DNA of 11,887 bases from CAZXNF01 sp050741255 (GTDB lineage Bacteria; Pseudomonadota; Gammaproteobacteria; Burkholderiales; SG8-41): positions 1-11,887 of the forward strand of contig JBOIEQ010000137.1 of assembly GCA_050741255.1 (NCBI GenBank), written 5' to 3'. Made by a program: the position numbers and the translations under genes. Numbering within the stretch: position 1 is the stretch's first letter; each line of letters opens with the position of its first letter. This document shows, piece after piece, positions 7,134-11,887 of the stretch. The notes below the pieces were generated by a model. The model worked only from the letters and a program-made list of their open reading frames with translations. It did not search any database and was not told the origin of the DNA.

Positions 7134-7152
7134 CCGGCAGACGTTTTCGGGC

Positions 7153-7170
7153 GCGGGCGCCGGTGCCCGC
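7153..7170. terminator. Weak GC-rich hairpin between convergent genes
   Basis: GCGGGC (7153-7158) and GCCCGC (7165-7170) form a 6-bp stem with a 6-nt loop in the gap between the Bug and kinase stop codons. Neither strand has a T-run after it, so intrinsic termination is uncertain. Its place between convergent genes is the main support. Confidence 0.3.
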
Positions 7171-8594
7171 TACTCCCGACCCGAGGTCGACAATGCTTTG
7201 CGGAGGAAGGCCTTTTTCTCGGCCGGATCCTCGATTTCGCCGGCAAGCAATTCGTAGAACGCGGTCTCGTCGCGTACTTTTGCCGCCGCCCGCCGCACCA
7301 CCACGCGCGCGATCGCGCCAATATGCTTCGCCAGTTCCGCTTCCGCCCGCGCCAGCGTCGCCGCGTCAAAGTTCGACAACGACGTGCTGACCTGGGTGGG
7401 TTGCGCGCGGGTTTGCCCGGGATTGCCGGTCGGCGTGGAGTGGTCTCCCGCCGCCGCGAAGCTTTTGACAAAGGCCTTGCGTATGGCGGGATCCTGGATC
7501 TCGACCGCCACCGTCTCGACGAGCTGCGCTAGCGTCGAGGCTTTCTTTGCCGCTGCCTTCACCACCGTGCTGGCAATCGGACCAAGTTCCGCCGCCAGCG
7601 CGGTTGCGATTTTCTTCAAGGTCTCGCTGTCGAACACGGCCGTTGAGATCAGGGCGGTCTTGGCCGGAAGGGTTTGCGTCGCGGACTGCCGCGGCACGAC
7701 GATGGTCGCGACCTCGGCTTCCGGTCGGGGATTCAGCCGCCGCAGGGCCTCGCGCAGCAAGGCCGCCGATTGCGGCCGCGCCTCTTCCGCCGGCGCGAGC
7801 GCCCAATCGATGGTCTTGAGAAAGCGCTCGCTGTAGAAGGCGCGGTCGGCCACCTGGAGCGCCGGCTTCAGCGGATCGGTGCGCGCGCGGGCCGTCGCCT
7901 CGACGGGCTTGATGCCCGTCACGATCCAGTAGAGCACGGCGCCGAGCGCGTAGAGATCGCTCCACGGTCCCTGGTTGCCCTGCGTGTGGTACTGCTCCAG
8001 CGGCGCGTAGCCCGGCGACACGATGGCCGTCAGTTCATTGTCCGTGCCCGTGGCGCGGGCCGACCCGAAGTCGAGCAGCACCGGGCTGCCGTCCTCGCGG
8101 ATGAAGATATTGCCCGGCTTGATGTCGCGGTGCAGGTAGCCGGTGCGGTGGATGGCGTCGAGACCATCGAGCACGGACACGGCGATGCCGGCCAGCGCGC
8201 GCTCCGTGATCGGCCGACGGGTCTTGACCCAGTCGTTCAGCGGACTGCCGGCGACAAACTCCATCACCATGTAGGCCGTGTGGTTCGCCTCGAAGAAGCG
8301 CATGACGCGCACGATATTGGGATGCCGCAGCGAGGCCAGTGTGCGCGACTCGTCGAGGAAGCGACCGCGGCCCCAGTTAAAGGTCTCCTCGGTGGACGCC
8401 GAGCGCGACCGCACCGACTGGTCTTCGCCGCGCACCGCCAATTCGCCCGGCAGGTATTCCTTGATCGCGACCTTGAGGTTGAGGTTGCTGTCGGTCGCGA
8501 GATAGGTCAGCCCGAAGCCGCCGACGCCGAGCGTCGATTCGATGCGGTACTCCTGCAGGGAGTAGCCGCGCGGCAGGGCAATCTCGGTGTTCAT
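7170..8594 (-). CDS. Ser/Thr protein kinase with a duplicated C-terminal helical domain
   Basis: A 474-residue soluble protein. Residues 16-287 are a complete Hanks-type kinase: glycine loop GVGGFG (23-28), VAIK lysine (45), helix-C Glu (82), catalytic loop HRDIKPGN (155-162, catalytic Asp157), DFG (175-177), activation segment ending SPGYAPLEQY (193-202) and WSDLYALG (211-218). All catalytic residues are present, so it should be active. After a linker, residues 321-379 and 409-467 are two related helical modules. Both start FD..TL, pass through A.ELG.IA.VVV..AA, and end E(I)DPA..KAF. I recall this type of module as a domain of unknown function at the ends of proteobacterial kinases. There is no membrane helix. 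The gene starts 16 nt after the heme-motif membrane protein gene, so the two should be co-transcribed, and that protein is a likely upstream sensor. Confidence 0.92.
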   Translation of the reverse strand: MNTEIALPRGYSLQEYRIESTLGVGGFGLTYLATDSNLNLKVAIKEYLPGELAVRGEDQSVRSRSASTEETFNWGRGRFLDESRTLASLRHPNIVRVMRFFEANHTAYMVMEFVAGSPLNDWVKTRRPITERALAGIAVSVLDGLDAIHRTGYLHRDIKPGNIFIREDGSPVLLDFGSARATGTDNELTAIVSPGYAPLEQYHTQGNQGPWSDLYALGAVLYWIVTGIKPVEATARARTDPLKPALQVADRAFYSERFLKTIDWALAPAEEARPQSAALLREALRRLNPRPEAEVATIVVPRQSATQTLPAKTALISTAVFDSETLKKIATALAAELGPIASTVVKAAAKKASTLAQLVETVAVEIQDPAIRKAFVKSFAAAGDHSTPTGNPGQTRAQPTQVSTSLSNFDAATLARAEAELAKHIGAIARVVVRRAAAKVRDETAFYELLAGEIEDPAEKKAFLRKALSTSGRE

Positions 8595-8610
8595 GATTCA
8601 GCCATCGCGA

Positions 8611-9483
8611 TCACTTCTCGTCGATCAGGCTGATCGCCTTCTCCAGGCTGCGGCGCATGCGGTTGAAGGACTTCGCCAGCAGCGAGACTTCGTCCTTGCC
8701 GGACTCCGCCAGTTCCGGAATGTCCATTTCGCCGACGCTGATCTTGTCCGCGGCCACCGACATGCGCCGGATCGGGTGCACGATCAGGAGTGACAGCATG
8801 ATGTTGAGGATGATGAACAGCACGACGAACACGGTCGCCAGCGAAATCATGAACGTATAGAACGCCCGGTTGGCGTTGGCCACCGGCAGCGCCATCGGCA
8901 CCGACACGATCTGCGCGCCGATCACCTCGTTCAGCTTCCAGCCGTAGCCGTTGTTGGAGCCGTAGAGCTTGACCATGGCCGGCGGCGACATCTCGGGCGT
9001 CGTGTGGCAGGCGAGGCAGGCCGGATCCTTGATCTGGAAGGGCCGTGCGAGATACAGCGACGGCCCGCTGGGGGTCATGCGCATGCCGGAAAATTCCTTG
9101 CGGCCCTCATTGTTGCGGAACTCGTTGACGATGTCCGTCTCCCACTCGACCGCGCGGTTGCGGGGATTGGTCGGGTTGAGCGCCGCTTCCTTGTACGTGT
9201 ATTCCGGATAGTTCTTGCGCAGGTTATTCATGATTTCCGTCGCCGAGAAGGCGGGAACGCCCTGCGGCAGGAACTCGTCCTCCATCACGCGCAGATGGGG
9301 ACGCACCTGGCCGACGGTGTAGGCGCGCATCGACAGCGAGGCCTCCATCATGACCCCGGCGGTGCGCAAGACCTCCTCCCGCGCGTTCTTGTGCAGCAGC
9401 TCGTGCGACACGTAGCCGGTCGCGCCGAGTCCGAGCAGGAACACGACCAGCAACACCAGGTTGAATTTGAGTCTCAGGCCCAT
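8611..9483 (-). CDS. Membrane sensor with DUF3365 (Tll0287-like) heme-motif domain and HAMP domain
   Basis: A 290-residue protein. Helix 1 is at about residues 7-25. A periplasmic domain of about 180 residues follows and carries one c-type heme-binding motif, CLACH, at 156-160 (CxxCH). Helix 2 is at about 208-234, then a HAMP domain (about 235-287) starts HPIRRMSVAADKISVGEMD and contains KDEVSLLAKSFNRMRRSL. The periplasmic part fits the DUF3365/Tll0287-like family, including FSGMRMTPSGPSLYLARPF before the heme motif. The protein ends just after HAMP with no kinase, cyclase or chemotaxis output domain. Output probably passes to a separate protein, and the Ser/Thr kinase gene 16 nt downstream is the obvious candidate. 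AGGGA lies about seven bases before the ATG. A sensing role for redox state, NO or small ligands is inference. Confidence 0.9.
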   Translation of the reverse strand: MGLRLKFNLVLLVVFLLGLGATGYVSHELLHKNAREEVLRTAGVMMEASLSMRAYTVGQVRPHLRVMEDEFLPQGVPAFSATEIMNNLRKNYPEYTYKEAALNPTNPRNRAVEWETDIVNEFRNNEGRKEFSGMRMTPSGPSLYLARPFQIKDPACLACHTTPEMSPPAMVKLYGSNNGYGWKLNEVIGAQIVSVPMALPVANANRAFYTFMISLATVFVVLFIILNIMLSLLIVHPIRRMSVAADKISVGEMDIPELAESGKDEVSLLAKSFNRMRRSLEKAISLIDEK

Positions 9484-9522
9484 GTCGTTTTCCCTGTCAG
9501 ATGTCGGGCAGAAAGCCGATGA

Positions 9523-9555
9523 AGTATAAGCAATTTACGGTGGAATAGCCGTAAA
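9523..9555 (-). promoter_or_regulatory. Putative promoter with TTTACGG palindrome ahead of the heme-motif sensor gene
   Basis: A minus-strand TATACT (9528-9523) is a good -10 box about 40 nt before the ATG at 9483; no good -35 box is seen. Just upstream, TTTACGG (9534-9540) and CCGTAAA (9549-9555) form a perfect 7-bp inverted repeat with an 8-nt spacer, covering the region between the -10 and -35 positions. This geometry suits a dimeric regulator. The factor is unknown. Confidence 0.45.
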
Positions 9556-9624
9556 GGATGCGCGGGAAACGCGTAATCCATCACTCATCTGCGCCCTCTG
9601 ACCGCCGCTCGGCCCTGCCCGCGC

Positions 9625-9653
9625 TTGAGCTTTCCGGACCCGGCTGCAACAAT
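9625..9653 (+). promoter_or_regulatory. Putative sigma-70 promoter for thiS
   Basis: TTGAGC (9625-9630) and AACAAT (9648-9653) have a 17-nt spacer, each matching four of six consensus bases. The predicted start near 9660 leaves a leader of only about 19 nt before the thiS ATG. There is no room for a TPP riboswitch in such a leader, and no THI-box was seen anywhere in the 195-nt intergenic region. Confidence 0.4.
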
Positions 9654-9678
9654 CCGTACCTCCCGCAGTCTCAGACCC

Positions 9679-9882
9679 ATGATCGCCATCACCCTCAACG
9701 GCGAGCGCCGCACCTTCACCGCCCCGCTCACCTGCCAGCAGCTCATCGACCAGCTCGCGCTGGCGGGCAAGCGCCTCGCCGTGGAGCGCAACGGCGAGAT
9801 CGTGCCGCGCAGCCGGCTGGGCGAGCAGCATGTAGCCGACGGCGATCGCCTCGAAATCGTGGTCGCGGTGGGCGGCGGGTAA
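9679..9882 (+). CDS. thiS: Sulfur carrier protein ThiS
   Basis: A 67-residue ubiquitin-like protein of normal ThiS length, MIAITLNGERRTFTAPLTCQ through DGDRLEIVVAVGGG. It ends in the diagnostic Gly-Gly tail, which in the family is adenylated by ThiF and converted to a thiocarboxylate that donates sulfur for the thiazole ring of thiamine. The chosen ATG gives the usual start with the first beta strand (IAITLNGE); longer upstream readings would add residues with no family support. The ribosome-binding site is weak. thiG lies downstream on the same strand, but 300 nt separate the two genes, far more than the near-contiguous spacing common for this pair. Confidence 0.93.
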   Translation: MIAITLNGERRTFTAPLTCQQLIDQLALAGKRLAVERNGEIVPRSRLGEQHVADGDRLEIVVAVGGG

Positions 9883-9917
9883 ACTGAGAGCTCCTAACAT
9901 CATGAAACACGCGATGC

Positions 9918-10016
9918 GCTGTCACGATTTTGGCTCAGGGCGAGGAGTTCGACGCAGGCCGTATGTCAATACGGCCAAGGAGAAGGACGACGCCATGGGC
10001 CAAAACTCGTGCCAGC
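9918..10016 (+). repeat. Imperfect palindrome 1, RNA-like with a symmetric internal loop
   Basis: The outer stem 9918-9936 pairs with 9997-10016 with one mismatch, one bulged C (10006) and one G-T pair. It continues through GGCG (9939-9942) with CGCC (9991-9994). A 14+14-nt internal loop follows (9943-9956 and 9977-9990), with AGGAG-NNN-GACG in each strand of the loop. The apex is a perfect 8-bp stem GGCCGTAT/ATACGGCC with loop GTCA (9965-9968). The G-T pair suits RNA made from the plus strand, the thi transcript. Confidence 0.7.
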
Positions 10017-10019
10017 CCC

Positions 10020-10047
10020 GAGAAGGGTGGGGCCCCTTCTCCCCACC
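10020..10047. repeat. Two mutually exclusive GC-rich hairpins
   Basis: GAGAAGGG (10020-10027) pairs with CCCTTCTC (10034-10041). Alternatively GGTGGGG (10026-10032) pairs with CCCCACC (10041-10047). The two stems overlap, so only one can form at a time. They lie between the two larger palindromes. No T-run follows either. Confidence 0.5.
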
Positions 10048-10050
10048 AGG

Positions 10051-10149
10051 GTTGCGACCAGAATCGGCGCTAACTTTGTCGCCCTCCGAGGCCAAGGTCG
10101 ACACATTGGCCCCATCGGGCTTCGCGTTATCACCAATTCTGGACGCAAC
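10051..10149. repeat. Imperfect palindrome 2
   Basis: A 24-bp arm 10051-10074 (GTTGCGACCAGAATC...) matches the reverse complement of 10126-10149 at 20 of 24 positions. Further in, GCCC (10081-10084) pairs with GGGC (10117-10120), and GGCCAA (10090-10095) with TTGGCC (10106-10111) around a 10-nt loop. Two of the four arm differences would be G-U pairs in RNA from the minus strand but mismatches in plus-strand RNA. Confidence 0.65.
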
Positions 10150-10170
10150 GCACGCGCGTTTCATGATGTT

Positions 10171-10175
10171 AGGAG
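10171..10175 (+). promoter_or_regulatory. thiG ribosome-binding site inside the right inverted-repeat arm
   Basis: AGGAG lies seven bases before the thiG ATG and is the only good Shine-Dalgarno site there. It belongs to the right 22-bp repeat arm; its complement CTCCT lies in the left arm (9891-9895). A local stem GTTTCATGA (10158-10166) with TCATGAAAC (10181-10189) would instead put AGGAG in a loop and the start codon in the stem. Confidence 0.7.
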
Positions 10176-10182
10176 CTCTGTC

Positions 10183-11001
10183 ATGAAACCCCACGAGAAT
10201 CTCGACCCGCTGGTCATCGGCGGCAAGGCCTACGGCTCGCGCCTGCTGGTCGGCACCGGCAAGTACAAGGACTTCGCGGAAACACGCGCGGCCATCGACG
10301 CGAGCGGCGCCGCGATCGTGACCGTCGCCATCCGCCGCACCAACATCGGCCAGAACCCCGACGAGCCGAACCTGCTCGACGTGCTGCCGCCGTCGAAGTT
10401 CACGCTGCTGCCGAACACCGCCGGCTGCTACACCGCCGACGACGCCGTGCGCACGCTGCGGCTCGCACGCGAGCTGCTGGACGGGCACACGCTCGTGAAG
10501 CTGGAAGTGCTCGGCGATCCGCAGACGCTGTACCCGAACATGCCGGAAACGCTGGTCGCCGCCGAAAAGCTGGTGAAGGACGGCTTCCAGGTGATGGTCT
10601 ACTGCAGCGATGACCCCCTTCTTGCCAAGCGACTGGAGGAAATCGGCTGCGTCGCCGTGATGCCGCTTGCATCTCTCATCGGCTCCGGCATGGGCATCCT
10701 CAATCCGTGGAACCTGCAGATCATCATCGCCAATGCCAAGGTGCCGGTGCTGGTGGATGCCGGCGTCGGCACCGCCTCCGACGCCGCGATCGCGATGGAG
10801 CTCGGCTGCGACGGCGTGCTGATGAACACCGCGATCGCCGCCGCGAAGAATCCGGTATTGATGGCCACGGCCATGAAGAAGGCGGTGGAAGCGGGCCGCG
10901 CCGCCTTCCTCGCGGGGCGCATGCCGAAGAAAATTTATTCAGCCACGCCCAGTTCCCCGAACGAAGGGCTGCTCCCGCCGCCTGGGAGTACTGAGCAGTA
11001 G
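10183..11001 (+). CDS. thiG: Thiazole synthase ThiG
   Basis: A 272-residue protein. ThiG builds the thiazole phosphate of thiamine from deoxyxylulose phosphate, dehydroglycine and ThiS thiocarboxylate. Visible family features are the start LVIGGKAYGSRLLVGTGKY, the strand IVTVAIRRTN, the Schiff-base lysine in HTLVKLEVLGD (Lys106), QVMVYCSDDP, VAVMPLASLIGSGMGI and PVLVDAGVGTASDAAIAMEL, followed by the phosphate-binding GCDGVLMNTAIA. The frame is open for 58 codons upstream, but homology begins at MKPHENLDPL, and AGGAG sits seven bases before this ATG. The tail after IYSATPSSPNEGL runs slightly past the conserved region. Translation may depend on the inverted repeat that carries its ribosome-binding site. 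A convergent gene ends 4 nt past its stop. Confidence 0.95.
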   Translation: MKPHENLDPLVIGGKAYGSRLLVGTGKYKDFAETRAAIDASGAAIVTVAIRRTNIGQNPDEPNLLDVLPPSKFTLLPNTAGCYTADDAVRTLRLARELLDGHTLVKLEVLGDPQTLYPNMPETLVAAEKLVKDGFQVMVYCSDDPLLAKRLEEIGCVAVMPLASLIGSGMGILNPWNLQIIIANAKVPVLVDAGVGTASDAAIAMELGCDGVLMNTAIAAAKNPVLMATAMKKAVEAGRAAFLAGRMPKKIYSATPSSPNEGLLPPPGSTEQ

Positions 11002-11005
11002 GACA

Positions 11006-11872
11006 TCAGGCCAGCGGCAGACCGGAGGCCGCCGCCGTTTCGCGGTCGTGCCGTTCCACCACCGGCACGAGCGCAGGATCGATTGCCGGGTTGCCGACCG
11101 TTGTCATGAAGGCGCACGTTGCGTGCCCCACGCTGGCCGCCTGGTAACGCCGCTCCCATTCACGAAACGCGCCTTCGGTCGCGCTGTCCCGCCACGGCCA
11201 GCGCTCGCGCGGCTCCGGCAGCCCGACCCGCCACGGCTTGGGCGTGAGCCGGGCGCGGAAGCAGGCCTGGGCCCGCGTCAGCTTGATGTAGAGCGGATCC
11301 GCCCGCAGCGCCCGCATCGTTGCCAGCGTCTCCTCCGCTTCCGGGTCGGCCGTCCGGTGGGTCACCAGGTAACGCAGCCCCGCGCAGGTGCGATAGACGC
11401 GCGCACCGAACACCGGATCGCGTTTGGCCAGCGGCTCGAGCAGCGCCAGCGCCGCCGCCTCGTGCCGGGCGCGCGGCGATGGGGTCTCGCGCGAGAACAT
11501 CCGGGTCAGGCGCCAGACCAGGGTTTCGAGAGCGCCGGAGGCCGGCAAGTCAACATCCACGAACATGGCGTCCGCCGCATTCAGGATGCGCGCGCCGTAA
11601 CCGTTGCGCGTCACGGCCACCTGCGTACGCCCCGCAGCGTCGTCGGTGCGATCCAGTTCTTCCTCCCGCAGCGGACGCTCCAGATAACCGTAGTGTCCCC
11701 CGGTCCCACCCGCGGCGAGTTTCTGCGCCGCCAGTCGCGCGCGCGTTTCGGCCTGCGCCTGCGCGTCTGCGGTGTCGCGCGCAGACCATCCCCAGGCAGT
11801 CACGGCAAACGCGCGGCCATCCGTCCCCTTCGCGACAGCGCGCGCCTTGGCCCAATGGGGAAACAGTCGCAT
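11006..11872 (-). CDS. Protein of unknown function
   Basis: A 288-residue, Arg/Ala-rich protein with no signal peptide or membrane helix, so probably cytoplasmic. I do not recognise a named domain. Ordered motifs that look conserved are RNGYGARILN (89-98), the strand DAMFVDVDLP (101-110) with a DxD pair, RVYRTCAGLRYLVTHR (158-173), and QACFRARLTPKPWRVG (202-217) followed by an Arg/Trp-rich stretch. The DxD strand followed by a YRT.AG.R strand and His faintly recalls the archaeo-eukaryotic primase (PrimPol) layout, but that is weak inference. The ATG at 11872 gives MRLFPHWAKARAVAKGTDGR; only 15 nt are visible upstream, so the promoter and any operon partner are outside the window. It converges on thiG with a 4-nt gap and no terminator between them. 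Confidence 0.8.
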   Translation of the reverse strand: MRLFPHWAKARAVAKGTDGRAFAVTAWGWSARDTADAQAQAETRARLAAQKLAAGGTGGHYGYLERPLREEELDRTDDAAGRTQVAVTRNGYGARILNAADAMFVDVDLPASGALETLVWRLTRMFSRETPSPRARHEAAALALLEPLAKRDPVFGARVYRTCAGLRYLVTHRTADPEAEETLATMRALRADPLYIKLTRAQACFRARLTPKPWRVGLPEPRERWPWRDSATEGAFREWERRYQAASVGHATCAFMTTVGNPAIDPALVPVVERHDRETAAASGLPLA

Positions 11873-11887
11873 GGCGCGGAGTCTGTC

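Larger units (their letters stand above)
9887..10179. repeat. 293-nt inverted-repeat-bounded element between thiS and thiG
   Basis: The ends are a perfect 22-bp inverted repeat. The left arm 9887-9908 begins AGAGCTCCTAACATCA, and the right arm 10158-10179 is its exact reverse complement. Similarity continues a few bases inward (ACGCG versus GCGCG). Inside are two roughly 100-nt palindromes and a GC-rich hairpin region. There is no transposase, and I see no convincing target duplication at the outer ends. The element starts five bases after the thiS stop and ends three bases before the thiG ATG. It fits a MITE-like non-autonomous element or a structured leader of thiG. A 94-codon open frame (9902-10186) crosses it and ends overlapping the thiG ATG as ATGA, but it has no ribosome-binding site and low-complexity content, so I do not call it a gene. 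Confidence 0.75.

Noticed and set aside
7674..8633. A plus-strand frame opposite the Ser/Thr kinase gene
   Set aside because: It has no recognisable motifs, and the opposite strand holds all the Hanks kinase residues in order.
9883..9890. CTGAGA resembling part of a TPP riboswitch core after thiS
   Set aside because: The other conserved THI-box segments are not found in order on either side, and the position between thiS and thiG is not the usual leader position.
9902..10186. A 94-codon plus-strand frame crossing the thiS-thiG element and ending ATGA over the thiG start
   Set aside because: It has no ribosome-binding site, its start lies in the repeat arm, and its content follows the palindromes rather than a protein pattern. 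The ATGA overlap is noted, but it does not make a gene by itself.
1..11887. CRISPR array, transposase, integrase or phage genes
   Set aside because: No regularly spaced direct repeats and no mobile-element or phage protein motifs were seen on either strand.

Overview
The window looks like a chromosomal segment from a high-GC betaproteobacterium, most likely in the order Burkholderiales. The reasons are two unlinked Bug-type (tripartite tricarboxylate) solute-binding protein genes with no TctA/TctB partners nearby, an AsmA-family gene, a thiS-thiG pair, and consistently GC-rich codons. No species is claimed.

Layout. Positions 1-5247 run leftward. In transcription order they hold a short gene remnant whose stop overlaps the start of an MFS transporter gene (TAATG), a tRNA-Gly(CCC) with its own promoter, a small four-helix membrane protein, a Bug periplasmic binding protein, and an AsmA-family protein cut by the window edge. 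A fragment of the 5' half of a second tRNA-Gly lies at 5258-5295, so the MFS block sits between an intact and a broken tRNA-Gly on the same strand. Positions 5361-7133 run rightward: a periplasmic isochorismatase-fold protein that lacks the catalytic cysteine, two intergenic hairpins, and a second Bug protein. Positions 7170-9483 run leftward: a membrane-bound DUF3365/HAMP protein with one c-type heme motif, then, 16 nt on, a soluble Ser/Thr protein kinase with a duplicated C-terminal helical domain. Together they could form a redox- or ligand-sensing signalling pair. Positions 9625-11001 run rightward: thiS and thiG of thiamine thiazole synthesis. A leftward gene of unknown function (11006-11872) converges on thiG with a 4-nt gap.

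The most unusual feature is the 300-nt stretch between thiS and thiG. A perfect 22-bp inverted repeat (9887-9908 and 10158-10179) bounds two roughly 100-nt imperfect palindromes and two mutually exclusive GC-rich hairpins. The right repeat arm carries the AGGAG ribosome-binding site of thiG and the left arm carries its complement, so the transcript could mask thiG translation. It reads either as a non-autonomous, MITE-like insertion captured in the operon or as a structured RNA regulating ThiG. All of this comes from reading the sequence by eye; no database search was run.
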